NCBI GenBank assembly: GCA_023301025.1
Contig: JALZUR010000041.1
Span: forward strand, 53,575-117,574
Origin: Bdellovibrionales bacterium
Lineage (GTDB): Bacteria; Bdellovibrionota; Bdellovibrionia; Bdellovibrionales; UBA1609
DNA length: 64,000 bases
Reading direction: 5' to 3'
This document shows positions 25,809 through 35,977 of the stretch, in pieces. A model generated the notes under the pieces. That model ran no database searches. It saw nothing but the letters and a program-made list of their open reading frames with translations, and had not been told where the DNA came from. The translations under genes and the position numbers were made by a program. Every line of letters starts with the position of its first letter. The stretch's first letter is position 1.

Positions 25809-27476
25809 CTATCTAAAGCTTTTTGCACCAGATCCACCTGAAGCATTTTTTCGACCCGATCTATGAGATCCACCACCTGAAGATTTTCTTGCATCACCAC
25901 TTTTTGATGATGATTTTTTAAAAGATGATTTCTTTGAAGATGGTTTTTTGTAAGCTGCAGTTTTTTTAGAAGATGATTTTTTAAATGATGAGCTTCCATC
26001 AGAAGATGACTTCTTATAAGAAGATTTTTTCTTATAAGAAGAACCTCCACCATTTGAGTCTTTGTCACTTTTGTATCTACTAGAAGATTTTGAAGAGTCA
26101 GACCTGTATTCACCTTGAGCTTCTGATCTTCTACCACCAGAACCTTGTCCGTATTTTTTTCTAGACTCACCACCATAACTTTTTCCAGATCCACCTCTAG
26201 AAGGTCTATCTTCTGATCCTCGTCTTGAATCTGATCTGCCACCATCACGACCATCACCAGAACGACCTCTATATCCACCAGATCTAGCACCACCTCCTGA
26301 CCCACCACCAGAACGACTTCTGTAGCCTGAGCGACTGCCAGATTTACCTGAAAATTCGCCTTTAGTAGTTTTAAGCTCACAGCCTTTTATCTGATAGGTT
26401 TTTATTAAAACCATCCACTCCTTATAGTCAGATGGCGTAACATAACTAACAGCCTCTCCATCAGCGCCATTTCTAGCTGTTCTTCCAACCCTATGGACAT
26501 AGTCCTCTTTCATTCTAGGAAGGTCATAGTTAATAACATGACCTACAGAAGGAACATCTAGTCCACGAGCTGCGATATCTGTTGCAACTAAGATTCTTGA
26601 TTCTCCTGCTTTAAACTTTTTAATAACACGGTTTCTCTGGCCTTGAGTTTTATCACCGTGAATAGACTCAACTTTAAAACCAAAAGATTTTAAACTTCTT
26701 GCAACATCATCAACTCTACTTTTTGTTCTAGCAAAAATAACAATAGAGCCTTCTCTTGCATTAAGCTCATCAACTGTTCTATCGAGTTTTTGTTTCTGTG
26801 AGAGTTCAATGACAGACTGTCGGATCGAAGCCACAGGTAAAGCATCGCCACCAATTTCAATGACTTTTGGATCATTTAAAAAAGCTTTTGCAAGCTCTTT
26901 AACTTTTTTTGGCAATGTAGCTGTAAATAAAAGACTTTGTCTTTTTTCAGGAAGAAAAGAACAAATCTCTTCTAACTGAGGCATAAAACCCATATCAAGC
27001 ATTCTATCCCCTTCATCAATAACTAAAGACTGAAGGTTTTTTAACTTTAAAGTGCCGCGCCTTAAGTGGTCGTTAAGCCTTCCAGGCGTAGCAGCAACAA
27101 CTCTTGGCTTTCTTTTTAAAGCTCTAACTTGTTTCCCCATATCACTTCCACCTACTAAAGACGTAATTCTAAAACCTTCAATAGAGGCCGTAATGTCTCT
27201 TAAAACTTCTGAAATTTGATGAACAAGTTCACGCGTAGGAGCAAGGATCAAAGCTGTTTTGTTAGGATCTAATAAGAGTTTATTAAGCACAGGCAAGCAG
27301 TATGCTAGTGTTTTACCTGATCCAGTTTCAGCACGAGCCATAATGTCTAAACCTTTTAGAGAATCTTCCATGACCTTGCTCTGAATGAGTTTAGGTTCAG
27401 TAAACTTTAGGCGCTCTAAAGATTTTTTAAGTTCGTCTTCTAATGGGTAGTCGTTAAAATTCTGCGATTTTGTCAT
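25809..27476 (-). CDS. DEAD-box RNA helicase with low-complexity tail
   Basis: A 555-residue helicase of the RhlE/DeaD group. Core motifs: Q-motif region near residue 20, Walker A ARAETGSGKT (about 48-57), PTRELVHQ, DEGD (a variant of DEAD: VIDEGDRMLD), TATLP (SAT variant) and HRVGRTARNG (about 330-339). From about residue 375 the protein is a disordered Gly/Ser/Arg tail (RSGGGSGGG-type) that changes to Lys/Ser-rich repeats, probably for RNA binding. The AAGGTGA site precedes the ATG. A near-perfect inverted repeat, GCAAAAAGCT/AGCTTTTTGC, spans the stop codon and may end transcription. Confidence 0.9.
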   Translation of the reverse strand: MTKSQNFNDYPLEDELKKSLERLKFTEPKLIQSKVMEDSLKGLDIMARAETGSGKTLAYCLPVLNKLLLDPNKTALILAPTRELVHQISEVLRDITASIEGFRITSLVGGSDMGKQVRALKRKPRVVAATPGRLNDHLRRGTLKLKNLQSLVIDEGDRMLDMGFMPQLEEICSFLPEKRQSLLFTATLPKKVKELAKAFLNDPKVIEIGGDALPVASIRQSVIELSQKQKLDRTVDELNAREGSIVIFARTKSRVDDVARSLKSFGFKVESIHGDKTQGQRNRVIKKFKAGESRILVATDIAARGLDVPSVGHVINYDLPRMKEDYVHRVGRTARNGADGEAVSYVTPSDYKEWMVLIKTYQIKGCELKTTKGEFSGKSGSRSGYRSRSGGGSGGGARSGGYRGRSGDGRDGGRSDSRRGSEDRPSRGGSGKSYGGESRKKYGQGSGGRRSEAQGEYRSDSSKSSSRYKSDKDSNGGGSSYKKKSSYKKSSSDGSSSFKKSSSKKTAAYKKPSSKKSSFKKSSSKSGDARKSSGGGSHRSGRKNASGGSGAKSFR

Positions 27477-27837
27477 AGTCTATTCACCTTTTATTTTGCG
27501 GAGTAAAGTCTTTTAAAAGGGTTTTAAGTCCACAAAAATCACCCGTATTGGTGACATAAAAAGTCTTTAGTCGTTTGTTAGAATATGAGAACTAACAGGC
27601 CTTCAGTTAAAAACAAGTCCCAAGCCTGAAATGGTATTTTTTCTAAAATTGATTAATTATTAGTGCTAAAGATAAATGTTGCTCTTTTGTTACAACCTCT
27701 ACTCAAATATGCTTCAAACTGAGAAAAAATCACTCGAAGATCACAAAGTCACAACAAAGCATCATCCAGGCTAAAGTTTAGGCCTTAAAAGGCTGATAAG
27801 TCCTTTGTAAGACGTTATAATTAGCTAAGGAAATAAT
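27477..27837. other. 361-base divergent intergenic region
   Basis: No supported gene. It separates the starts of the helicase (minus) and the lipase-like gene (plus). A CTGATA (27793-27798), 17 bases, TATAAT (27816-27821) promoter-like pair lies just before the plus gene, although the implied leader is only about ten bases. A short inverted repeat TCACCcgtattGGTGA lies near 27540 on the helicase side. Confidence 0.5.
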
Positions 27838-29709
27838 ATGAAGGCTTTTAATACAAATAAGAAGAAGCTTAAAGCAAGCTTGAGTCTGTTGTTGATTTCT
27901 TTGGGTTTAGTCGCCTATCAAAATTGTGGCGAAAATTATAAATCAAACACCTTCGATCAGGAATCGCAAGGCGTTGGTGTAGTCGATGGAGAGGACCAAT
28001 CATCACAAGTTGGCAGTGCTACTGTTGAACCTACACCAGTTAATATTGACAATGAAAGCCCCGCAAACCCCATAATAAACCCTTCACTTATTTCAACGAT
28101 CACACAACTTTTTCCTGAAAACATATGCTTTGATCCAGATGGTGATGGCTCTGGTGTTGTTTCTGGTCGTGCTGAAGCTTGCTCAGGAAAACCAAGACTA
28201 GATATTTTTGTTGAACAGTCTTTATCAAACCCGGTAAATACCTCTGCACAAAAAAGTTATGCAATTAACGAAAACCAGTGTTCTCGATCATTAGATTCAT
28301 TTTCAGCAACTAGAGGTTGTTTTGAACCAACAGCTGTAGACTCTCCTGCTTTTCGAACCTACGCTCAAGCCACGGGAATAAGTAGATCCGGCGCTCTTGC
28401 AAAGTTCTATCCTGCAGGAAATACAAATGAGCCTTTAAATAAGGTTTTGGTTATTGTAAGCCCCTTTAATCCAGTTGGCTCAGCGACAATTGATATTGAA
28501 CTTGCATCAATCTTAAAAGTCGGTGCTTCAAATAATGCAAAGCTTTCAACTCTTTTATCTTACCTTCATGTTACAGGAACTTCTGTTCTGTATATAAGTC
28601 ATGGACACTTAGCAAACACTTCACTACCTCTGGTTGATAAAGCAAGGGCTGTTTCGACTGTTCTTTCAATGTTTAATACACTAAGAGTTGATAAAAAAAA
28701 TAATGCTGGTTATGAAAAACTAAATATTATTGGTCTTAGTTTAGGAGGAGTGGTTGCCAAAAAAGCTTTAACACTTCTTGAAGATATTGGTCTAGACCAT
28801 GAAGTTAACTTGTATATGTCTATGGACAGCCCTCATCTTGGAGCGCATATACCATTAGGTTTACAAAATTTACCTGGGGCTATCTCTAAAGTTTTTGAAT
28901 ACGCCAAAGACAAAACAAATTTAAATGGTTTTTTTGATAAACTCATTGATGACATTTTAGATATTGATAAAATTACAGATACAATTGCCTTAGGTGCCAA
29001 TATTTTTGGACAAGTTGCTGATGGCTCCGGTACACTTTTGCAAACTCGTTTTAACAATATACACTCAAACGAACTTTTGGCTTATAATATTTTAGGAACA
29101 AACTTAAGAACACCTGAGTTCATTAGAATGCGTCAAGAAACCTCTACCCTTCCAAGACGTACAAACAAAAATATAGCCATAGCAAATGGTTCTATCTCGG
29201 GTGTAGGTTTAGACACACGAAATCCTTTTTTACAGCTTCGAACTTCAGAGAAAGATAAAGTTACTTTTAGTATTTTTGCTAATCCAAGAGGAAGACAAGA
29301 AACAAACAGTTATGCTTGGTTAAGGTTTCCTGATAGAAACACTGCATTCTTGGGAACAAGATCATATGACTATAGTTACAGATCACCAGTTGGACAATCA
29401 GAAGATGGGGTGCCTTGTGCAACAACAACAAGTGTTATGCAAGCTGTTGAACTCGGAGTAAATTTTGCTGTTAACCAAAATTGGCCTGAAAAACTTACCG
29501 TCTACAACTACAACACCTGCTTTATCCCAACAGCAAGTGCTCTAGCCTCAATTGATGGTAATGAATTCAAGAATTCAAGCTTTACAGCTGCATCTTCCGC
29601 TTTTGATGAGATTATAGGCGGAAGTGCAAACACAGCTCATATGTTTTTCTCTGAAGAAATTGTTAACCAAATCATTGAAACTGTAGACAAATATAGAGAA
29701 GAAAAATAA
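27838..29709 (+). CDS. Lipase/esterase-like lipoprotein (alpha/beta hydrolase)
   Basis: A 623-residue lipoprotein with a long basic N-terminus, hydrophobic helix and Cys30 in AYQNCGEN, the atypical QNC lipobox. A Gly/Asn/Pro-rich spacer follows, with a Ca-like DPDGDGSG segment near residue 98. The alpha/beta hydrolase core has a nucleophile elbow GLSLGG (299-304, Ser301), followed by SMDSPHLGAHIPLG, a layout shared by bacterial lipases. The catalytic His is probably near the C-terminus, in the AHMFF segment. It is likely an outer-membrane-anchored esterase acting on lipids outside or in the periplasm. An AAGGAA site precedes the ATG. Confidence 0.75.
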   Translation: MKAFNTNKKKLKASLSLLLISLGLVAYQNCGENYKSNTFDQESQGVGVVDGEDQSSQVGSATVEPTPVNIDNESPANPIINPSLISTITQLFPENICFDPDGDGSGVVSGRAEACSGKPRLDIFVEQSLSNPVNTSAQKSYAINENQCSRSLDSFSATRGCFEPTAVDSPAFRTYAQATGISRSGALAKFYPAGNTNEPLNKVLVIVSPFNPVGSATIDIELASILKVGASNNAKLSTLLSYLHVTGTSVLYISHGHLANTSLPLVDKARAVSTVLSMFNTLRVDKKNNAGYEKLNIIGLSLGGVVAKKALTLLEDIGLDHEVNLYMSMDSPHLGAHIPLGLQNLPGAISKVFEYAKDKTNLNGFFDKLIDDILDIDKITDTIALGANIFGQVADGSGTLLQTRFNNIHSNELLAYNILGTNLRTPEFIRMRQETSTLPRRTNKNIAIANGSISGVGLDTRNPFLQLRTSEKDKVTFSIFANPRGRQETNSYAWLRFPDRNTAFLGTRSYDYSYRSPVGQSEDGVPCATTTSVMQAVELGVNFAVNQNWPEKLTVYNYNTCFIPTASALASIDGNEFKNSSFTAASSAFDEIIGGSANTAHMFFSEEIVNQIIETVDKYREEK

Positions 29710-29720
29710 AGCCTTAAGTT

Positions 29721-31142
29721 CTAAGGAAAAAAGCCACCCTCTTCGTAAGATAAAGAAATTTTATTGATAGCATTGATAAAGGCTGCTGTCCTAAGATCAA
29801 GTTCAAACTTATGCTTTTCCATGGTTTCCATAATCTGGTCAAAAGCTGTAATCATAGTTTCTTCTAATCCAGAAGCAACAAGCTCACTTTCATTACCTTG
29901 CTGTGTGTACTTGTCTTTTATATCCATAGGTACATCTTTTCCTGTAAATTCAGAAATTAAAGAAACAACGTTGTCAAAACTTCCTTGATCAAAACGCTTA
30001 TCTATTCGACCAAACCTTATATGCGCCAAATTCTTAACCCACTCAAAATAAGAAACTGTAACCCCACCCGCATTTAGAAAAACATCAGGAAGAATTAAAA
30101 TACCCTTTTTAAAAAGCTCTTCGCTAGCCATAGACGTAACGGGGCCATTAGCCGCCTCTGCAATAACTTTTGCTTTAACCACCTTAAAGTTGTCTAATCT
30201 AATTTGAGACTCCAATGCCGCAGGAACTAAAATGTCACACTCTAAAGAAAAAACATCATCTCTCGCTTCGGTAAACTCAGCTCCCTTAAAACCCTTGAGC
30301 GTTTTTTTCTCTTGTCTGTGATTAAACAAAGCTTCTATATCTAAACCATCAGGGTTTATAACCATGCCCTCAAATTCAGAAATAGCAGTGACCTTTGCAC
30401 CCATTCTCGACAAAAACAAAGCTGAATGATAGCCTACATTTCCAAAACCTTGCACTGCAACGGTCTTACCTTTTAAACCTATTTCAAGACCCGCAAACTT
30501 CATTAGCTTTTCTTTATTACAAGCCTCTCTAATACCGTAAGCTACACCTAAACCTGTTGCTTCAGTTCGGCCTCTGATTCCACCTTGAGTAACAGGTTTA
30601 CCTGTGACACAAGCTGCAGCATTTAAATCGTAGTGTGAAAGAGATCTAAATGTGTCGGCAATCCATGCCATTTCCCTAGCACCAGAGCCATAATCAGGGG
30701 CGGGCACATCTATACCAGGACCAATAAAGTTTTTTGAGTGAAGCTCATGAGTAAGTCTTCTACAGATTTTTTCCATTTCAGAATCAGAGTACTTTTTAGG
30801 ATCAATTTTTACTGCACCCTTAGCTCCTCCAAAAGGAACCTCTACAATGGCACACTTATAACTCATTAAAGCTGCAAGAGCTTTAACTTCATCTTCATTA
30901 GCTATTGGTGCAAATCTAATTCCGCCTTTACATGGAGTTCTATGCTGGCTGTGTTGAGATCTCCAAGCTTCAATGACCTCGACTGTTCCATCATCACGTT
31001 TGATAGGAAAATTAATATGAACAATTGAATTGTTCTGCCTGATTTGTTTTAAGACACCGGGATCACAATCTACATATTTAGAAGCTTTCTCAACATAATC
31101 TTCAACCTGTTTAAAAAACTTTAAGCTTTCATTATCTGACAC
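29721..31142 (-). CDS. gdhA: Glutamate dehydrogenase (Glu/Leu/Phe/Val family)
   Basis: A 473-residue dehydrogenase interconverting glutamate and 2-oxoglutarate with ammonia. It shows GGIRFAP, the catalytic PFGGAKGAVKIDP segment, IDVPAPDYGSGAREMAW, TGKPVTQGGIRGRTEATG and the nucleotide-binding GFGNVGYHSALF. The sequence of blocks matches GudB/Gdh-type NAD enzymes, slightly longer than usual. The GTG start follows GGAG by eight bases. It is convergent with the lipase-like gene; a 5-bp hairpin (CCTTA/TAAGG) overlapping its stop codon, followed by TTTATTTTT, may terminate it. Cofactor preference is not certain. Confidence 0.93.
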   Translation of the reverse strand: MSDNESLKFFKQVEDYVEKASKYVDCDPGVLKQIRQNNSIVHINFPIKRDDGTVEVIEAWRSQHSQHRTPCKGGIRFAPIANEDEVKALAALMSYKCAIVEVPFGGAKGAVKIDPKKYSDSEMEKICRRLTHELHSKNFIGPGIDVPAPDYGSGAREMAWIADTFRSLSHYDLNAAACVTGKPVTQGGIRGRTEATGLGVAYGIREACNKEKLMKFAGLEIGLKGKTVAVQGFGNVGYHSALFLSRMGAKVTAISEFEGMVINPDGLDIEALFNHRQEKKTLKGFKGAEFTEARDDVFSLECDILVPAALESQIRLDNFKVVKAKVIAEAANGPVTSMASEELFKKGILILPDVFLNAGGVTVSYFEWVKNLAHIRFGRIDKRFDQGSFDNVVSLISEFTGKDVPMDIKDKYTQQGNESELVASGLEETMITAFDQIMETMEKHKFELDLRTAAFINAINKISLSYEEGGFFP

Positions 31143-31292
31143 AGTTCATCTCCAATTCTTTTAAAAGAAAAGCTTAAGCAATTGTTTTTAAGAAGTAAAT
31201 ACATCTGCACCTGCTTAACGCAGACTAAAAGCTTTTTAGAGTCTTGATTCGATCAGAATTTTTGAACATACTTCTTATAAAGAGAGGATTTT

Positions 31293-32225
31293 TTGTCTGA
31301 AACACAAAATAATTACCACAACCTTAATATACAGCCCTTAAAACTAAAGATTGGTCCCTATGAAGTTAAATCTTTAAGCACAGCATCTTTTGGCTTAGAT
31401 GGGGGTGCAATGTTTGGCACTGTGCCCAAGGTGCTGTGGTCAAAAACCAACACCTCTGATAAAAACAACAAAATTTTACTAGACTGTCGTTGCTTACTAT
31501 TAATCTCAAAGGATAAAAAAATTCTTATCGATACAGGTCTCGGTGCAGATTTTGAAAAAAAGTATGGCGAAAAACTAGGTGAAAACTTCTACACTCACTA
31601 CAATATTAAAAAAGGTGAGGACTCGGGCATCATAAAAGCACTAAAGAAGATCAACATCAAAAGCAGTGAAATCACAGATGTTGTTTTAACTCACCTACAT
31701 TTTGATCATGCTGGAGGGGCCACAACAGTAAAAAATGGGAAGAGTGTTCCTACTTTTGAAAATGCCACCTATTATATTCAAGAGAAAAACTTAGAAACAG
31801 CAACACATCCAAACTTAAGGGAAAAGGCCAGCTACTATGAGTGTAACTTTAAGCCCCTCATTGAAGCTGGCTGTCTAAAAGTGCTAAAAGGTCCAGCAGA
31901 ACTTTTCCCAATGGTTAAAGTGCACATCACTAACGGACACACTCTAGGGCAGCAGACGATATGGATTGATGACTGTAAGACATCTCTTTTATATTGCGCT
32001 GATCTGATTCCAACAGCAACCCATGTAAGACTTCCATGGGTTATGGGTTATGACCTAGAACCTTTGAAACTTATTTCTGAAAAAGAGGTAGAACTCAAAA
32101 GAGCATTAGATAAAGAGTCTTATTTATTTTTTGAACATGACCCCTACTGTTCTATGGCTCAGGTGATGCATAGTAAAAATCGCAAAGATTATAGGCTAAA
32201 AGCACTTTTTAATTTGTCATCTTAA
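31293..32225 (+). CDS. MBL-fold metallo-hydrolase
   Basis: A 310-residue cytoplasmic metallo-beta-lactamase-fold protein. The metal motif HLHFDHAGG has His134, His136, Asp138 and His139; further metal-site positions are the NGHTLGQQ His and the CADLIPTATH Asp/His. No signal peptide is present. The family covers many hydrolases (lactonases, thioester and phosphodiester hydrolases), so the substrate is unknown. The start is TTG, supported by AGAGAGGA eight bases upstream. It is divergent from gdhA, with 150 bases between starts, and followed by nhaA after 25 bases, possibly cotranscribed. Confidence 0.88.
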   Translation: MSETQNNYHNLNIQPLKLKIGPYEVKSLSTASFGLDGGAMFGTVPKVLWSKTNTSDKNNKILLDCRCLLLISKDKKILIDTGLGADFEKKYGEKLGENFYTHYNIKKGEDSGIIKALKKINIKSSEITDVVLTHLHFDHAGGATTVKNGKSVPTFENATYYIQEKNLETATHPNLREKASYYECNFKPLIEAGCLKVLKGPAELFPMVKVHITNGHTLGQQTIWIDDCKTSLLYCADLIPTATHVRLPWVMGYDLEPLKLISEKEVELKRALDKESYLFFEHDPYCSMAQVMHSKNRKDYRLKALFNLSS

Positions 32226-32250
32226 GCCTTTATAGTTCAGTATTTTATTC

Positions 32251-33585
32251 ATGGTTAAAAAAATAATTTTAAGTCCGATCGAAAAATTTTTAAAACTTGA
32301 AGCATCAAGTGGAATACTCTTAATTCTGGCCTCAGTGCTCGCTTTGATAATGGCAAATTCTGGCCTACATCACTTTTACCACGACCTTCTACACTTTCCT
32401 ATTGACCTGCATATTGGATCTTTAAAACTTCATGGCACTCTTCATCACTGGGTAAATGACGCTTTGATGGTGGTCTTCTTTTTTGTTGTAGGTTTAGAAA
32501 TAAAGCGAGAGCTTGTTTTAGGAGAACTATCAACTCCTAGAAAAGCGGCACTCCCCCTTTTTGCAGCCCTTGGTGGGATGATAGTACCAGCACTAGTTTA
32601 CGCAGCTTTAAATATTTCCGGTGCTGAGGGCACTGCCCTCAATGGCTGGGGAATTCCTATGGCCACAGACATAGCCTTTGCAGTTGGAATCATTACACTT
32701 TTAGGAAAAAGAGTTCCTTTTAGTTTAAAAATTTTTTTACTGGCATTAGCAATTGTTGATGATCTTGGAGCCGTGTTTGTTATCGCTGCTTTTTATACAA
32801 ATGAAATTCATGCAGCAGCTTTAGGTCTTGCAGCTTTTGGCTGTTTAACAATGATCGTATTTAACTTAATTGGCGTAAGGTCAGTTCTTGCTTATATCCT
32901 TTTAGGGTTTATCATTTGGTTAGGCTTTTTTGAAAGTGGGGTGCACGCAACGATTGCCGGTGTTGTAATTGGGTTTTTAACACCATACAAAGCACTTCTT
33001 AAAGGTGACAGCTTAGGTGAAGTTCTTAAAAAGCTTTCCGAAAGTGCTCTAACAAAACTTAAATTTCACGATGACTGTGCTACAAAAACTCAACTTGAAT
33101 ACAAAGACCGAAAAACTATACTACAACTAAGAGATGTTGCCTATGAAGGACTCTCTCCTATGGACAGACTGATTGATCAACTTCATCCATGGGTGAGCTT
33201 TTTTATCATGCCTGTTTTTGCTTTTTTTAATGCGGGTGTTGAAATTTCAACTGAAGCACTTTCTAGTTTTTTCACATCTCCTGTTTCAATGGGTGTAGTT
33301 CTTGGTCTTGTTGTTGGTAAGCCTATAGGAATAGTACTTTTCTCATGGATTTCTACAGTTACTGGCATGGCAGCTCTTCCGACAGGAGTTAACTGGAAGC
33401 AAGTTTTAGGACTTGGTTTTTTAGGAGGTATTGGTTTTACCATGTCACTGTTTGTTACAGGACTTGCTATTTCAGACCCTTTTGTTTCTGATCTTGCCAA
33501 GATGGGGATTTTATCAGCTTCGCTACTCGCCTCAATTTTTGGAGCCATTCTTTTGATTGTGTTTAGTCCACAAAACAAAGCCTAA
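32251..33585 (+). CDS. nhaA: Na+/H+ antiporter NhaA
   Basis: A 444-residue inner-membrane antiporter with about twelve helices. It has the NhaA hallmark residues: PMATDIAFAVG (Asp equivalent to E. coli Asp133) and AIVDDLGAVF (equivalent to Asp163/Asp164). The C-terminal GIGFTMSLFVTGLA block also matches. It is longer than E. coli NhaA owing to a Lys-rich loop around residues 250-300 (KLKFHDDCATKTQLEYKDR). The ribosome-binding site is weak. It is convergent with ruvB, with a 5-base gap. Confidence 0.93.
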   Translation: MVKKIILSPIEKFLKLEASSGILLILASVLALIMANSGLHHFYHDLLHFPIDLHIGSLKLHGTLHHWVNDALMVVFFFVVGLEIKRELVLGELSTPRKAALPLFAALGGMIVPALVYAALNISGAEGTALNGWGIPMATDIAFAVGIITLLGKRVPFSLKIFLLALAIVDDLGAVFVIAAFYTNEIHAAALGLAAFGCLTMIVFNLIGVRSVLAYILLGFIIWLGFFESGVHATIAGVVIGFLTPYKALLKGDSLGEVLKKLSESALTKLKFHDDCATKTQLEYKDRKTILQLRDVAYEGLSPMDRLIDQLHPWVSFFIMPVFAFFNAGVEISTEALSSFFTSPVSMGVVLGLVVGKPIGIVLFSWISTVTGMAALPTGVNWKQVLGLGFLGGIGFTMSLFVTGLAISDPFVSDLAKMGILSASLLASIFGAILLIVFSPQNKA

Positions 33586-33590
33586 TTTTT

Positions 33591-34589
33591 TTAAGAGTCA
33601 CCTAACCCAAGGTGGCTTAAAGCTTTTTTTGAAATTTCACGCCCCCTTGGAGTTCTAATTAAGTACCCCTCTTTTAACAGATAAGGCTCAAAGACATCTT
33701 CTAAGGTTGTACGATCCTCTGATAAAGTTGCTGCAAGAGCATCAATACCTACAGGCCCACCACCATAATAATCATAGATCACTTTTAAAAGCCTTCTATC
33801 CATACGATCTAAACCTTTTTCATCAATCTCCATTAAAGATAAAGCTTTTAAAACTACATCTTCTTTAACCGAATCTGTAAGCCTCTCAACGAGAGCGTAA
33901 TCTCTCACTCGTCTTAAAATACGGTTTGCAACTCTTGGAGTTCCTCTAGAACAACCGGACATTAGCTTTACAGCGCCTTCATTTAAGGTGATTCCAACTT
34001 TGCGGGAGTTATTTAAAATGATTTTACCTAGATCTTGCGGCTGGTAAAAATCAAAATGAAGATGGGCAACAAATCTGTCTCTTAAAGGATTTGATAAAAG
34101 CCCTGACCTAGTAGTTGCACCAACTAAAGTGAATGGATTAATGTCTATCTGCATAGTTCGAGCAGCAGCCCCTTCCCCTAAAACTATGTCTAGTCGGTAG
34201 TCTTCCATTGCAGAGTATAAGATCTCTTCAATGGCAATGTTTATTCTATGAATCTCATCAATAAACAAAACATCATTTGGTTCTAAATTCGTGAGAAGAG
34301 ATGCAAGGTCTCCTTTTTTTTCTAAAGCAGGGCCCGAGACAACATGAAGATTAACTCCAAGCTCTTTTGAAATAAGCATTGCAAGAGACGTTTTACCAAG
34401 ACCTGGAGGGCCTGAAAGTAAAGCATGATCCATTGATGATTGTCTAATTTTAGCTGACTCAACCATGAGTTTAATATTTTCCATAACCTTTTTTTGACCA
34501 ATGTAGTCCTTAAAACTCTCTGGCCTCAAAAAGTGTTCTGTTTTTTTTTCTTGTTCGGCTAAGTTAGGATTTAAAACCATATGATCCAT
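33591..34589 (-). CDS. ruvB: Holliday junction branch-migration ATPase RuvB
   Basis: A 332-residue AAA+ motor. It has Walker A SGPPGLGKTS (about 59-68), Walker B FIDEIHRIN, the ATTRSGLLS sensor region and the C-terminal winged-helix GGGPVGIDALAATLSEDR. The length is normal. GGAG lies seven bases before the ATG. It is the last gene of a ruvC-ruvA-ruvB cluster and follows ruvA by 22 bases. Confidence 0.95.
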   Translation of the reverse strand: MDHMVLNPNLAEQEKKTEHFLRPESFKDYIGQKKVMENIKLMVESAKIRQSSMDHALLSGPPGLGKTSLAMLISKELGVNLHVVSGPALEKKGDLASLLTNLEPNDVLFIDEIHRINIAIEEILYSAMEDYRLDIVLGEGAAARTMQIDINPFTLVGATTRSGLLSNPLRDRFVAHLHFDFYQPQDLGKIILNNSRKVGITLNEGAVKLMSGCSRGTPRVANRILRRVRDYALVERLTDSVKEDVVLKALSLMEIDEKGLDRMDRRLLKVIYDYYGGGPVGIDALAATLSEDRTTLEDVFEPYLLKEGYLIRTPRGREISKKALSHLGLGDS

Positions 34590-34611
34590 CTTATAACTCC
34601 GGTTATCTTTA

Positions 34612-35289
34612 TTAAATTTCTTTTAAAACTAAATGGATCAGCTGTTCTGTCTTTTGTATCTCATGATCTTGTAAAATCTTTTGCGCTAAAGAGACAATTT
34701 TTTGCTGTTGAAAGCCTAAGTTCTGGCAGGCAAGAAGTGTTTCATTAAGCATCTCTTCCTTTTCAGAACTAAACTCTTCAGAGGGCGCATCTAATTCTTT
34801 AATCTCCATAGATTCAAGTTCAAAACTCCCTTGGAACTCACTTTGCTGCTCTAAAGAAGAGTTTAAAAGGTTGGGGGTTTTTTCTGAATACATCATTACA
34901 GTTTGTATTTTTTTTCTTAAATCAAGAATCATTTGAGAGGCAGCTTTATCGCCAACACCAACGACAGACTTTAATGTAGCCTTGTCTTCAGTTTTTATAG
35001 AAGAAACTAAAACTTGCACTCCAAGTTGTGATAAAACAGAATAAGCTGACCTTGGCCCAACACCTTTAACACTTAATAAAAGTTCAAAAAGTTTTTTTTC
35101 TCTTAAATTTTTAAAAGAAAAAAGCTCTTCAGAAGTTTCTCTAACAATGTGAGAGATAAAAACAGAGCTTCTAGAACCTTCAGGAAGTATCGTGTAACAA
35201 TGAAGTTGATAGCCTAAGCCTGATTGACTTTGAATAATAGCCTCTTTTCCATCACTAAAAAGAACATGACCCTCAATGTAACCAATCAT
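34612..35289 (-). CDS. ruvA: Holliday junction DNA-binding protein RuvA
   Basis: A 225-residue RuvA: an N-terminal OB-fold (MIGYIEGHV, residues 1-65), two helix-hairpin-helix motifs (VKGVGPRSA near 78 and VGVGDKAASQM near 112), an acidic linker (about 145-180), and a short C-terminal RuvB-binding domain (ACQNLGFQQQKI). It is a little longer than E. coli RuvA because of the linker. GGGAG precedes the ATG. It tethers RuvB to the junction and recruits it. Confidence 0.93.
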   Translation of the reverse strand: MIGYIEGHVLFSDGKEAIIQSQSGLGYQLHCYTILPEGSRSSVFISHIVRETSEELFSFKNLREKKLFELLLSVKGVGPRSAYSVLSQLGVQVLVSSIKTEDKATLKSVVGVGDKAASQMILDLRKKIQTVMMYSEKTPNLLNSSLEQQSEFQGSFELESMEIKELDAPSEEFSSEKEEMLNETLLACQNLGFQQQKIVSLAQKILQDHEIQKTEQLIHLVLKEI

Positions 35290-35330
35290 AAAACTCCCAC
35301 TTAAAAATACTAGTTCTAGTTTACAAAGAA

Positions 35331-35885
35331 TTAAAGCAGGTGTTTTAAAGAGCTCTTTAAATTTGAGCCTTTAGACGTTCTTTTACTTTTTGAAATACCT
35401 GATACTTCTTTTCCCCTATACAAACTATGACACAAAGCTAAAGCAAGGGCATCACTTTCATCATCAGATGAAAATTTATGTTGAGGAAAAAGAAAGCTTA
35501 AAGACTTTGCAACAGAGTCTTTTGAGGCAAAACCATGGCCTGAAACTGCTGATTTGACTAAATTAGGTGCATACTCACTCACAGCACAGCCCTCTGAACC
35601 TAAGACTGAAAGCGCAGCCCCTCTGGCTTGAGAAAGCTTGGCTAAAGAACTCACATTTTTAACATGAATTAAAGACTCAACTGACACGCTGTAGTCTGAG
35701 CCATAAGACGTAATGAAATTATTAAAAAAATTATGAATCATTGAAAGTCTTTTAAAAAAATTATCTTGTTTTCTTAGATCTAGAAAACCTGAAGTCAAAA
35801 TGTTAATACTTTTACCTTCAAACTTCGTAAGAGCGAAACCAAATTTTAAAGAGCCTGGATCAAGTCCTAAAATCTTATAAGACAT
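35331..35885 (-). CDS. ruvC: Crossover junction endonuclease RuvC
   Basis: A 184-residue resolvase with all four catalytic acids: Asp in LGLDPGSLKFG (Asp8), Glu in VSVESLIHVKN, and two Asp in SSDDESDALALALCH. The ATG at 35885 follows GGGGAGGG by seven bases and is preferred over the upstream ATG at 35903. Residues after about 165 are a basic Ser/Lys tail. It heads the ruvC-ruvA-ruvB cluster. Confidence 0.93.
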   Translation of the reverse strand: MSYKILGLDPGSLKFGFALTKFEGKSINILTSGFLDLRKQDNFFKRLSMIHNFFNNFITSYGSDYSVSVESLIHVKNVSSLAKLSQARGAALSVLGSEGCAVSEYAPNLVKSAVSGHGFASKDSVAKSLSFLFPQHKFSSDDESDALALALCHSLYRGKEVSGISKSKRTSKGSNLKSSLKHLL

Positions 35886-35977
35886 ATAAAACCCTCCCCA
35901 CAAAAGTGTTAAGGTCTTATAATATAATATTTAAAATAAAAGACTAGATCAATAGATTTTAAATACAAAGCTCAAGT

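Noticed and set aside
25781..26380. 199-codon minus-strand frame rich in Val, Leu and Asp
   Set aside because: It is another frame of the repetitive low-complexity tail of the DEAD-box helicase gene and has no features of its own.
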